Shown here: in pieces, positions 8,450-19,195 of the stretch | Position numbering within the stretch: the stretch's first letter is position 1 | Layout: every line of letters begins with the position of its first letter | NCBI GenBank assembly: GCA_021927905.1 | Contig: BLLK01000045.1 | Coordinates: 2,108,001 to 2,172,000, forward strand | Reading direction: 5' to 3' | Length of the DNA stretch: 64,000 nucleotides | Source: Chaetoceros tenuissimus | Lineage: Eukaryota; Bacillariophyta; Thalassiosirophyceae; Chaetocerotales; Chaetocerotaceae | Translations under genes and position numbers: made by a program | Notes under the pieces: generated by a model | What the model was told of the DNA's origin: nothing | The model's input: only the letters and a program-made list of their open reading frames with translations | Database searches by the model: none

Positions 8450-10534
8450 TTAAGCCGCTGGTGCAAGGTCTGGTTTGATGGTTGGAAGCACTTTCTTCAA
8501 TATGTGCATGTCATCGAGAAGATTATCATCATCGGATTGACCATAGCGGCGGTTCCATTGGATTGCAAGTGAGTAGAACTTGAAGCTTTCAGTTGTATCA
8601 CCGATTGAGTAGTACAGCTGCCCAATATAGCTATAGAGCTTGGCAATATCAATGTGTGGTGAAGCGCAAATCAAAGAATGGGTCTTGCAGAAGGCTAGAG
8701 ATTTCTGGAAGAATGTGAGTGCAGTCGTGTAATCATGGTGTTGCATGTAGATTTTTCCAATCTCTTGCATTATAAAAGGAATTCTGAACTTGTTTTGTTG
8801 AATGCCTTTTTGAAGTTTCTCTTGCTCTTTCTCAAGAGCTTCGCAAAAACTAGTGTATGCATCTTCAACATTACCAGCCATTATCTGTGCACGTCCGAGG
8901 AGACATAGAGCATTGGCTAAGTCTCCTATCTCCTTTTTGTTATGAGCAACACGCAGAATGTCTACGTACTCTGTGAAAGTATGCACAGCACGATCATACA
9001 TATGTTGTCTCATATGAAGATCTCCAATAGTTCTCAGGAGTGAAATTACATTGGAATCGCAATCGCCGAACATGTCTATCCTAATGTCTAGAGCATATTC
9101 GAAACAGTCTACTGCCTTGTCGTAAAGATTTAACTTTGTGTAAGCAAGTCCTATCCGGCACCAGGTATCACCAATTACAATCATACTGATATCATCTCTT
9201 GCCTTCGTGTCAGAAGAGACTATATCGATGAGTTTCAGATTGATCTCAACAGCTTCTCGGAATCTTCCTGCCTTGCATAAAATGTGAAAGAGATTCGAAA
9301 TAGTAGTACTGATGTTTACGAAACTCTTTTGCTGCTTCACAATCTTGATATCTATTTCTAGACACTGCTTGAAGGCATCTATTGATTCATTGAATTTCCC
9401 ACATTCATAGTTCATTGTGGCAATATCATTCAGGATACTTGCAACTTCGGGGTGGGTACTGTGATGCATCTTCTTTACGGTTTCAAGTGCCTTGTTCAGG
9501 GTTTCTAGTGCAAGAGCAGATCGGTGGGTTCTGTGGTATACTTGTGCGAGACACTTCATAGCAACAGCTACATCTTCATGAACGTTGTCAATAGCTCTCC
9601 TCTTTGATATATCCAAGAATCGTAAGACGAACCTCTCGGACTCAATGTAATTACCTAGGCTGAGATATGCTTGAGCGGCATTCAGTATTGTTGCACCTGT
9701 GTCTAAATGAATAGGAGATAGGGAAGTTTCCCTTATCTTGAGAGATGCTAGATACATTTTCAAAGAACCCTGGTATTTTTCGGCACAGAACATTGCACGG
9801 CCGAGATTATTTAGTACTGTTGCAGAGTCTTTGTCATTCAAGCCACCTAGTACAGCTCGCCTCATGTTTAATGACTTTGAAAAACATTCCATTGCACAAT
9901 TGTAGGCTTTCGAAGTGGATTTATCATCGTGAAGGTAGCAGAGACCGATATTGTTGATTGCTGCTGCAGATAAAAGTGACCATCTTTTGCTTTTCTTCTG
10001 CAGAATAATAGTTTCACTCAAAAAGAGCTTGAAACACCCAATAGCTTCGGGGAAAAGATAAGAACGAAAGAGACAAATTCCTTTGCACATATAGGCCCCG
10101 ACTCGTATTGGGAGTGTGGTATCAGTATCATTAGGCTGGGGAGGAATCATCGAGTTAACTAAGAAGTCATATAACTTGATTGTATGACCATATTCTTGAA
10201 GGCGGGACAATGCTGTTGCTAGGTTGTAACACAATAGTATAGCTGGAGGCACATCTCGATCGACGCTAATGCCAATTGGAGCAGACATTACATTCAATCC
10301 CTCGTCAAACTCTGTAGAATTTAGGCTTTTGTTGCTATTTGACGAAGATGGAGATCCTATCGCAACCAAATCCCTGAATTCATTCCATTTTTGCCGACTC
10401 GATTCTTCTCCGGTACTTAACTCTTTCGTCAAAAGCTCGATCAAAGAAGATTGAAGCTTTGACACGGCATCTCTATTTCTTCCAGTTTCAATTAGTTCTA
10501 TAGCTTCCGTATTCCTTGTAGTGTATTGATTCAT
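8450..10534 (-). CDS. Tetratricopeptide-repeat protein (kinesin-light-chain-like repeats)
   Basis: 694 aa from the ATG at 10534, chosen because the reading frame upstream (to 10744) looks like 5' UTR and gives a low-complexity leader. At least ten TPR-like helix pairs span residues 150-670, with KLC/TPR_12-type motifs such as LNNLGRAMFCAEKYQGSLKMY, ILNDIATMNYECGKFNESI and YIGQLYYSIGDTTESFKFY (each part shown is under 20 aa when split at the helix turn). There are no catalytic motifs, membrane segments or targeting signals. TPR arrays of this type are protein-binding scaffolds and are very numerous in diatom genomes; the partner is unknown. Intronless. Confidence 0.85.
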   Translation of the reverse strand: MNQYTTRNTEAIELIETGRNRDAVSKLQSSLIELLTKELSTGEESSRQKWNEFRDLVAIGSPSSSNSNKSLNSTEFDEGLNVMSAPIGISVDRDVPPAILLCYNLATALSRLQEYGHTIKLYDFLVNSMIPPQPNDTDTTLPIRVGAYMCKGICLFRSYLFPEAIGCFKLFLSETIILQKKSKRWSLLSAAAINNIGLCYLHDDKSTSKAYNCAMECFSKSLNMRRAVLGGLNDKDSATVLNNLGRAMFCAEKYQGSLKMYLASLKIRETSLSPIHLDTGATILNAAQAYLSLGNYIESERFVLRFLDISKRRAIDNVHEDVAVAMKCLAQVYHRTHRSALALETLNKALETVKKMHHSTHPEVASILNDIATMNYECGKFNESIDAFKQCLEIDIKIVKQQKSFVNISTTISNLFHILCKAGRFREAVEINLKLIDIVSSDTKARDDISMIVIGDTWCRIGLAYTKLNLYDKAVDCFEYALDIRIDMFGDCDSNVISLLRTIGDLHMRQHMYDRAVHTFTEYVDILRVAHNKKEIGDLANALCLLGRAQIMAGNVEDAYTSFCEALEKEQEKLQKGIQQNKFRIPFIMQEIGKIYMQHHDYTTALTFFQKSLAFCKTHSLICASPHIDIAKLYSYIGQLYYSIGDTTESFKFYSLAIQWNRRYGQSDDDNLLDDMHILKKVLPTIKPDLAPAA

Positions 10535-11962
10535 TGTTAATTTAATTCGGTTTGTGTATTTGTGATTAATGTGGAGAAATAAATAATAATACAATAGCAA
10601 CCTTGAAACGAGCTGAGATTGAAGATGGGCTTCCCACACTGTAGGAGACTCTCCATGAGAAGGCCAGAAGGAGGAAGGTATTTTTGATTGGTTGATTTTG
10701 TCCTTGATGATGTTTTCTGACAGAAAGATAAATTGAGCAATCACTGACGTAAGGCAAATACGCCGCCACGTCTTTAAAAAGCCATCAGACTAAAATCTAG
10801 AAAATCAAGATTTTCACCTGAATGTTCTGCACAGTGATAATTCTTTCACTCAGGAAAGAACAGGAAGCGATTAGCGGGCGCAATAACCTTCTAAGCCGTA
10901 CTCTACGTAAGACTATCTAAGGGTATATATTGCACATTATGAGGCTTACGTGTGAGGTGTGAACCTCCTACTCATGTCATAGTAGACATATACTAGCCCA
11001 ACAGGGATACCAACGCATGACTCCTTGTTAATAAATAAAAATAATGAAGATGAAATACGTACGTGTTCATGATGAATTCGGCTGAATTTGTCTTCTAAAT
11101 ATATCATTTATTAGATAAAAAGGAAGAAGAGAAAAGGGGAAAGGGAGGTAAAAAGTAGTACAAAAAAGTGGATAATAATCTTTGAGAAATAATTTGTGAT
11201 GATGAGGAAAAAATAAACATAGAAAATTTTTTCACATCAAGATACTGCTAATGGCTATGGTTTCCCTCTGCAGCTGTCCCTGAAATCCGAAACTTTCGGG
11301 AGGGTAATTTTGTAATTTTACTTCTTCTTTAAGGGGCAGGGAAGGAAAAAGGAAAAGTTCTCGCAATGTTGAACAAAAATAAGCTCGTCATTTCTGTCTC
11401 GAACTTTTAAATGTGTACCATACGTACGGTAAGGTACCTATGGTTGTACCAACATGAGAACTGCTCAACCCTTTCTTGTAGGGAGGAAGTGCTTCAATTG
11501 AAATTGGCTACTCTACTAGGCTAGCTAGCTAGAAATGTTGGGAGATTTGTACCATATCTCTTTTTCTTCTTTTCTCGCATTTTCATCGACTAACTCTTTC
11601 CCACAAACAACTTTTTACAAATGAAAATGTTGACATCCTCGCATTTTTCTCTTAGCAACCTTGCGAAAATAATATCATGTGGAGTGAGCTAATGAAAAAG
11701 TAGCATCAATCCCTTTGAAAATCAAAATGTAGATGAAATCTGATGAAATGCTATGAATTATTTCTCCTGTAGACCTTGATTTGATTTTTTTACTATTTTA
11801 AAGACAGAACATCATTGTACTAATCTGTATTTTTGTAAACAGAATATGTCCACATCCAAAAATAATGCGCATGCAGTAATTCTGTTCCGACTAAGAAATA
11901 CTCTTTTCGGAACCCTATCTTTCCCTCCATCTCCGAATTCAATCCATATGATGTAATTTTGT
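10535..11962. other. Long intergenic stretch between TPR and COX5B-like genes
   Basis: About 1.4 kb, AT-rich, including the TPR gene's 5' UTR/promoter and the COX5B-like 3' end. There are CTAGCTAG and CGTACG microrepeats (11050-11070, 11420-11430, 11520-11530). I see no convincing ORF, tRNA or repeat. Confidence 0.45.
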
Positions 11963-12739
11963 TTAATGGTGCCCTCCAACACTTTCGTCAGGAATGTGAA
12001 GCATTTTGAAGAACAATCCCAAGTCCTTAATGTAGTATGTGTTGTTATCATTGTGGATGGTAAACCAGTACATAGCGTGGGTCTCTGGATCCTCATACCC
12101 AACAACTCTGTTATCCATTCTACTAGGGATCAAAATTGGGGATTGGAAACTTCCAGCTCCCTCTGGTGGAACAAGTCCAAGCTCGTTGTAACCTTCCATA
12201 TTCTTCTCCTCCATCTCGTCAAGGTCCTCGATACCGGTAAGTCCAAGCTCTTCCATGTCCTTCTTAATTTCAGGAGTAGCAAAATCTGGAATGTGTCCAG
12301 CCTTGCTTTTACGCTCTGCATCAGTAGGGATAAGGTTATCAGGTTCTCCTAGAACTTTGGAGAGTCCAAAAGGAAGAGAGTCCTTGTCAGCATCCTTGGA
12401 GAAAGCACGGACAGCGGTGCGTCTGGAAGCAGTACGAGCAGCTCTGATGGTTTTAGAAGAAAAAGTTAGCAATTTTGAAAGAAAAATACAATAATATCCT
12501 CTTCTTTCTCTTCAAAACACAACTATATGAAAAGGCAGTAAACAATTTGCATGTACTGGAGTAGAGTAGTAGCAATTATTCATTTCCCGAACCTATCGGA
12601 TGGCGCGAATTGCATCTGAATATATATCGTTTGGAAGATCTAGATCATTGCTTCATCCCGCTCCGACGCCATCACATTGCCGCTAATATAACTCCTACAT
12701 CATAGCCACTACTTACTGTCTGAGGGTATTTGCAAGCAT
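11963..12739 (-). CDS. Cytochrome c oxidase subunit 5b-like protein, mitochondrial
   Basis: The main exon (12443-11963) has no ATG in a sensible place, but a 23-nt first exon (12739-12717, MLANTLR) joins it across a 273-nt intron (GTAAGT at 12716; branch-like GCTAAC, then ACCATCAG ending at 12444). The 167-aa product starts MLANTLRQAARTASRR, an amphipathic Arg-rich mitochondrial presequence. The C-terminal part (PILIPSRMDNRVVGYEDPET, then AMYWFTIHN and LGLFFKM) follows the COX5B zinc-domain pattern RIVGC...VVWFWL...CG..YKL, but all Cys zinc ligands are replaced. COX5B is a matrix-side nuclear subunit of complex IV. Identity rests on pattern similarity; a different respiratory subunit is possible. 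Confidence 0.6.
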
Positions 12740-13198
12740 ATTAAAAAATAAATAAATAGTCTACTTGGAGGTAGTGGTTGGCAGTTGCTGTAGTAGCTTC
12801 AAATTTGCGGGGAGCGTTGTGTGAGACTGTGTATTTCCCTTTCGCTTTCCTTTCTTTTTCGAAAATAGGTATCACCGCATCACACCACACACACATGAAT
12901 TGAATTTTCTTTATGTAAATAATGTTCATGTTGTGTTTTGTATGCATCAATAAGAACAAATATTTGAAGAAACAGATAAAAGCCTGAATTTATACATCTA
13001 CTTGCATTTGAAATTGTTGTGGAAAGGCTTGGGAGGGAAGATACTCTCATCATATCAAAAATTTTATTTTCTTCGTGAGATTGAAGTGCGCCTGTACCGT
13101 GAGGCCTGAACTTCAATGAGAAAAATAACTTTCCCAAATTCAATTTTATTAAAACAATAAAGAAAAGAATAGGCTGTCTTCTAGAACGATAGAAAAAA
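12740..13198. promoter_or_regulatory. Divergent promoter region, COX5B-like / ankyrin-UBA genes
   Basis: About 460 bp between two divergent starts. It must carry both promoters. No specific motif can be assigned; the overlapping minus-strand open frame at 12880-13338 looks spurious. Confidence 0.4.
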
Positions 13199-16100
13199 AT
13201 GAATTTGAATAGCGGGAATGATGGCAGTGATTCAGCGCCATCTTCGCCTTCAAAAATGAAGTGGAAAAAGCGACATGCCCGTGGGAGAAATGCACAGCAT
13301 AACAACACTGCAAAGTCTACAATAGCCACCAGCTCCAATAAAAGTAGCAGTCAAGATAAGTCCAAAGAGACGAAACCATCATCGACACAAAGTTCTGGTA
13401 TCAAAAAGCCATTCCCTCTGAACATTGAAGCGCTTAATTCATGTGTCAATCTTCCAGCTGGCTTGGAGGCACAGCTTAAATTCGCAAACGAACAAAGAGC
13501 ACGTCTTGATCAACTGCAACAACGACTGAATTCTGCGAAATCAGATTCAAAAGCCGCAGCAAGTATTACCATGAATACAATAAATATGATGAATATGAGT
13601 ACACCAAGTGGTAAAAAGATGTTTGGACCTGCTAGACCCCCTACTCAATCGAGAACTGTCTCCATGAACTTAAATACCGGTGAGATAAAGTCTGTATCGA
13701 ATGACAACAAGAATAATAAAAAAAGTAGCAGTAGAGCTAGGAAAAATGATAGTATGGAAGGTGATTCTTCTTCAAAGAATAATAGAAACGACATGAACGA
13801 AGCCAACATAACTGCGAACATGTTTATGAATATGAATGGAATGAATTTTCCGCCATCGCTCATGGAGTCGCTCAATGACTTGGATATGTTGAGCATGGTT
13901 CAAAATGAAGTCATCAATCAATGTTTCCAAAATGCGCAGTCGGTGTCAAAAGATAAAAATGATGGTTCTGAAAATAACCAAGCGAATTGGTCAGGGAAAA
14001 TGATGCAGCAAATATTTTTGAACCAAATGGGTTCACGAACAAAAAATGATGACAGCAAACCATCTGCTTCTTCTAGTAAAGGCAATGCCCCAAATTCTGA
14101 TAAAAGAAAAAAGAAGTCAACGCAAAGTAGCAGTTCATCGGATGAACCACTGAGTGATGAAATGAAGACTTTGATGAAGATGTTTTACGATGTTGTATCT
14201 CAAGATCCTAGCTTCAAAGAATTTGAATCAAACTATGATGAAACGAAAAAGAAGAAAGGATCCGGTGATGGTTTTGATTTCGAGGCAGCATCCGCGTGTA
14301 TGAAGGATAATCTGGCCAAGATGAAGAAGAAAGGTTTCAATCCTACTGTCACTTTTCAAGCTGAAGGAGGCAAAGATGGAAAAAAGAAGGGAAAGAAAAC
14401 TAACACTTCAAGTAGAACAATATCTTTTCAAACATCAGTTGGTTCAACAACACCTCTACCCCCAAATCAATTCTTTAGTATGACAGTCCGCGGTGGAAAT
14501 AACAACATGTCCAAGTCGGAACGGGAAGCCTTTAAATTGGCAAGAAATTTGATTCCACCGCTATCAGATGAGTGGACTCCAAGTGGAACAGACAATAGAG
14601 GGAAAAATCACATGTCCAACCCGCAAGAACAGGTAGATATGGACGAAGAAGACGATGATTGTAGTATTCCAGACTTGATGCCCATGGAGGAAGAACCTCC
14701 TGTAGTTACACAAACAGATCGCAAAGAAAATTGGAACGAAATCCGTAAAATGGCAACATCTGGAAATCGAGAAAAGAATGAAAACGATCGTAATACATCA
14801 GTAGAAGCAGACTTATCAACTCTGGCTGCTGTAGAACTCTTACGAGAGGAGGAGGAAGCAGCTGCTGAAAAACTTGAAGATGAAGATAAAGCTAAACGCG
14901 CAGCAAAGAAAAGAGAAAAGAAACAACGTAAAAAAGAACGGGCGAGACGGGAGGCTGCTATCAAGGAAGCAGAAGCATCTCTTAAAAAACGGGAAAAATC
15001 AATTATTTCGTGGCAAAGTAGAATAGTAACTGCATTTACTGGAGAAGAAGTGAAAAAAGTTGATTCTTTGATATCAGAACATCCATTTCGAGAAGACAAA
15101 TTAATTGAAATTGATGGGGATATAATAGAATATCTGGATAAAAAGCCTATTTCTATAGAAGACGAGAAGAGAGAAAGTATGCGATGGCTCTTAAATGCAT
15201 GCGTTGTGAAAAACACACCAAAAGACAAAAGCAAAGCTTGGTTAGATGCAAGAAATCATTTGTGTTCTTTTATAGCTCGAATGTCATTTGATGTCATTAC
15301 TGAATTCAATAAAGATTCCAGATCAGCCTTACATCAAGCATGTCTTACAGGAGACCTGTCTTTTGTTGAAACAATTATTAGTGAGAATAATAAGGGTGTT
15401 CAGGAACAGTGCGGCAACCTTGGTTGGAGTTCTTTGCACTATGCAGCTGTAGGGGGGCAGATTGAAGTTGTCGAATTGTTGCTACAATATGGCTGTGATC
15501 CTAAACTATATTCCAATCCATCGTTGACTTCTTACAAACAGTAAGTTTTGCCTAAAATATATTCGAGGTGTGATCTTTTCTATGCACTTACTCACCTTTC
15601 ATCCCATAGAAAAAGCAAAACTGGCGTAACAGCTAGAGGTTTGCTAGAAACGATACTAGCCAATAATGGATTGCGAAATATTAAGTACAGTAGCAATGAC
15701 TTTCGAGATTTGGTTCAAAACAAGCTAGAAACTGAAGATCAGAAATATATTGATGAGGTGAAGTCTATCATAAATACATTGAAATATGTGGAGAAAGAGG
15801 GGCACTTGCAACCTTCCTCGTCAAATGCTGGTCAAGAAATAGTCGCGAAGAACCAACTAGAGAACTTACAAAGTAAAACAAATGTTGAGACTGAGCCAGT
15901 GAAAAATCAAAAGAAGAAGAAAAAGAAAAAGAATGATCAGAAAAAGGATCAATCTGGATCAAAGTCTGCTGAAGAGAAAACTGGTTCAGACCCGATTGTG
16001 TTGACGCTTCTAGCAATGGGATTCTCAAATGAGCAAATTGATGCAGCAGTGCTTAACTTTGGTGGGACGGAAAATACCACAGCTGATGACATGGTATTGT

Positions 16101-17488
16101 GGATTCTGGAAAGAGAGGCAAGTGCCTCTGAAAACTCACCTGCACAAAGTCAGGAAGAAAGAGATCATGCAGAAGAAATGCAGAGGCAAGCAGAACAACA
16201 GGCAAAAAGAGAAGCTGAAGAAGCTTTCAAAAAGGCTCAAGAGGCAAGAGCAGCTGCTGAGCGACTTGCTGCGAAAAGAGAAGAACAACGTCGGATTCGA
16301 AGGGAGTGGAATAATAAAGAACAATTACGACAGCAACAAGAAGCAAAGGCCAAACTCTCTGAACAAATGGAAAGACGAAAGAAGATGGAGATAGAAAAAG
16401 CTTCGGCTCTTGCAAAAAAAGTATCAGATGAGAAAAATGCACCTTCGGCCTTGTCGCAGTTTGGTAAAGTGGAGTCTTCAAATGGTCTAGAATCGAATAT
16501 TATTCCCAACACAGGATCTTTACCTCTTTTTTCCCAACATGGGGATGTTGATCAAATGGATAGTATCAATCAGTCTGTGAAAACAAACGTTGCACAGCCA
16601 GCAGTTCAGAACTCTAATGATACCAAACGCTTACTTCGAAATCTAGACGGTGATGGCAGAGGCAGAAAGAAGTCCCAAAAGCCGAAATCATCAAAGAAAG
16701 GAAAGCAGCAAAAGGTTGAGGTAAATAATATTGAACCCCAAGATCTTTTTCAGCAACAGCAATTTCATCAGGTGGGCTCTTCTAAATTTATGACTCCTGA
16801 TGAGAAGGTGGATGTTAGTTCAAATCCTCTCGGAGAGATTCGTGCTACTGCTAGGGAATTCGTTCCTTCTTTCACACCTTCTTTGCCATCAGAAACGGTA
16901 GAGATGGGAACAGACCTTTTATCTGCTCCTCCTGGACTCGGTATTGGTAATGTCATTCAAAGTGGTCAAGCTAATGATGGACCAGACGATGAAATACCAT
17001 CCTCTGCCCTTCAATCTGCTGTGAATATTCCAAGCTTCCCCAGGTCAACAACTCCGTCAGCATTTTCTATTCCCGGTATAGACACATCATTGGCAGGGCC
17101 ACCTGGTATTCCTCTTAAAACGAATGATGATATTACGACACTAACCAATGATATTATTCCTGGTATTCTAGGCGATGAACCAAGTTCAATTGATGATGGG
17201 TTCAGTTCATCACTTTTGAGTAATCTTCGCCTAGAATCTGAAAGTGTGACAAAAAGTAATGCGATTGGAGGGCTATCTTCGGTTGAAACTAGTACTTCAT
17301 TATCTGGGTCAACATCACTTTGGGGAGAACCAACTCAACCCTCTTCTAAGCGCATGTCTAGTTTTGGATTTGCTCAATCTGATAGTCCATCTGGTTCCTT
17401 TGCGGAAGGCGATGATAGCAAGAATAGTAATACTACTAATACATGGGGAGTAGGATTTGGAGCATCTGGAGGAGGATCCATTTGGTAA
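13199..17488 (+). CDS. Large ankyrin-repeat and UBA-domain protein
   Basis: Exons 13199-15540 and 15610-17488 joined across a 69-nt intron (GTAAGT...CATAG), giving 1406 aa. Order: a low-complexity, Asn/Ser/Lys-rich N-terminal half; acidic and then Ala/Glu/Lys coiled-coil region (about 530-600); two or more ankyrin repeats near residues 705-775 (SRSALHQACLTGDLSFVETI, WSSLHYAAVGGQIEVVELLL); a UBA domain near 905-950 (PIVLTLLAMGFSNEQIDAAV); a second charged coiled coil (about 965-1060); and a Ser/Pro-rich tail ending GGGSIW. UBA domains bind ubiquitin and ankyrin repeats bind proteins, so an adaptor role in ubiquitin or translation-linked quality control is an inference. I do not recognise a named orthologue. 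Convergent with the GT8 gene. Confidence 0.8.
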
Positions 17489-17594
17489 TACATTTCGCTA
17501 ATAATTATTATAATTCAAACTACTAGCTATATTTTTGTATTCAGTGATAACTGTAAATATGTCATAGTTTCAGACCCTTGAAGAAAAATGAAAA

Positions 17595-18719
17595 TCATTG
17601 TAGACAGTGGGATTTTTGGTCAATGGCGATTATGTCATATTCATCAAAAAAGTGAACACAAAGTGAGGAGCTTCGGCCTACACTATAGGGCTTGTTCAAC
17701 CCATTGAAATGAAGCATCTTAGCCTGTTGACATGCATCATCTTTAAGGCTAACCCTCAGAAGTTCCCCTTGCCCTAAATGCCCAACGTTCCACACACTGG
17801 GTAGCTCTATGTATTCCCCTTCTAACGCTAGATCAAAACCTTTCTCTCTTCCAGCCTCGTCATTCCACAAACAGTCAAATTCGTGCGAAATAACAAGATT
17901 GTGGAACTTATCTAGTATCCTTCTTCTTTGCATTTGATAAAGATCTATAACCATCAGGCCGGTATTCAAATTATTTCTCACATTGAATGGCGAGGTCTTG
18001 CCATATGGAGTTTTCATTTTTATCCGATTTAATCTGGGATTGGTGCACAAATAATTCTTTAGGGGCTCCCAATAATTAGCTGCAGCTATCGGTTTTCCTT
18101 TTAAATCCCACTCATACAACGTTTTTACATCACCTCTCACTATAGTATCTGAATCTATCCAAATCACCCGCTGTGTGCCATCTACATCGGAAGGCTTTAA
18201 ATAGTATCGCATGAACAAATATTCCCTTGCATCTTCATGCATTAGTTCATCTTGTTCGGTAAAAATTTGAGGATTCCATTGTGTCTGGTCTATAGACCGA
18301 TGATGTATTTGAACATTGGAAGGTAGCTTGCCTTCAAAGACGCAATTAATTCCCTGTTCCCTAGTCTGGAGATCTGCTTTCGTTGAAAATATATATACAC
18401 AAAGTTTCTCATCATCTCCTCCGCTGTAATTTGATATTATGGAATTTATCGATGCAAATAAACCTCTTGAGGAGGCCAAGTCTGAGCCCATGGCAACAGT
18501 AACATAGCAATCTGAATTGTAAGCAGCAGTTTGTTTCGTCCAACTTTCTTTCAGCAATCTCTCTTCTTGCGTAAATTGGTAGTAGAGACCTACTATTGTA
18601 GCCAACACAAATACTACAAGCAACTTGATATACCTTGTCCTGGAGCCAGCATTGTGACGACCAAATAAAGGTAACATAGACTTGTCCAATCTCCTCCCAT
18701 TATAAATATAAGTCTCCAT
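17595..18719 (-). CDS. Glycosyltransferase family 8, type II membrane protein
   Basis: 374 aa from the ATG at 18719. One N-terminal membrane anchor (IKLLVVFVLATIVGLYY, residues about 30-47) predicts a Golgi/ER type II topology with a lumenal catalytic domain. GT8 hallmarks are present: the DxD metal/nucleotide-sugar site (D189-S-D191 in IWIDSDTIVRGDV), FNVRNNLNTGLMVIDL, and the C-terminal HFNG (KMLHFNGLNKPY) near a metal-binding His. GT8 enzymes retain the donor sugar anomer and include galacturonosyl-, galactosyl- and glucosyltransferases; the donor cannot be told from sequence. Divergent from the patatin gene, convergent with the ankyrin-UBA gene (106 bp). Confidence 0.9.
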   Translation of the reverse strand: METYIYNGRRLDKSMLPLFGRHNAGSRTRYIKLLVVFVLATIVGLYYQFTQEERLLKESWTKQTAAYNSDCYVTVAMGSDLASSRGLFASINSIISNYSGGDDEKLCVYIFSTKADLQTREQGINCVFEGKLPSNVQIHHRSIDQTQWNPQIFTEQDELMHEDAREYLFMRYYLKPSDVDGTQRVIWIDSDTIVRGDVKTLYEWDLKGKPIAAANYWEPLKNYLCTNPRLNRIKMKTPYGKTSPFNVRNNLNTGLMVIDLYQMQRRRILDKFHNLVISHEFDCLWNDEAGREKGFDLALEGEYIELPSVWNVGHLGQGELLRVSLKDDACQQAKMLHFNGLNKPYSVGRSSSLCVHFFDEYDIIAIDQKSHCLQ

Positions 18720-19195
18720 GATGCTATTATTAAATGTTTTCAAAATATTTGTTTCAAGCTAAAGTTGAGGTTTGTGTAAAGAAAGGAAGGCACAGCAATA
18801 AAAGGAAGCGTCAGCGGTCCATGTTCATGTATCAGTATCTCCGCGATAAAAGCGATATGGTAAGCGATAAAGTAGCGACGGAGAAACCAATTCGTTTTTG
18901 AAATGACCCTTTTCCACATTTTTGACATTTTTAGCCTTATCCCTTTTTAAAGAGTAGCTAGTTCCTTTCCCCCTTTTTGAAAGAGGGAGAAGTGGTTGAC
19001 ACCAAAGAAGAGAAAGCTCTGATGAGCGAGAAAGCACTTTAACTTTTAGTATTCTTCTGTACATCTTATTAGATATAAATGATTCTACTCTTGGTCGAGA
19101 GCTCAAGTTTCAAGCCTTTGTCAGAATTAATCTTTTAAATTGATTCTGGACTTCAAAACCTAGTGAGGGAGTAGTCCGGTTACTGAGGATCGATC
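18720..19195. promoter_or_regulatory. Divergent promoter region, GT8 / patatin genes
   Basis: About 475 bp between divergent starts. Short GCGATAAA-type repeats occur at 18838-18875 (GCGATAAAAGCGATATGG and AAGCGATAAAGTAGCGACGG), which may be regulatory; nothing else stands out. Confidence 0.4.

Noticed and set aside
10535-10744. 70-codon N-terminal extension of the TPR protein
   Set aside because: No ATG at its start codon position that fits the family, hydrophobic low-complexity sequence, and a good ATG follows at 10534.
11966-12352. 128-codon plus-strand open frame over the COX5B-like gene
   Set aside because: It is antisense to a spliced gene with a clear presequence and domain pattern.
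12880-13338. 152-codon minus-strand frame between COX5B-like and ankyrin-UBA genes
   Set aside because: Phe/Leu-rich translation antisense to the ankyrin-UBA start and promoter; no domain or suitable splice sites.
14608-15234. 208-codon minus-strand frame
   Set aside because: Ser/Phe-rich shadow antisense to the charged coiled-coil part of the ankyrin-UBA gene.
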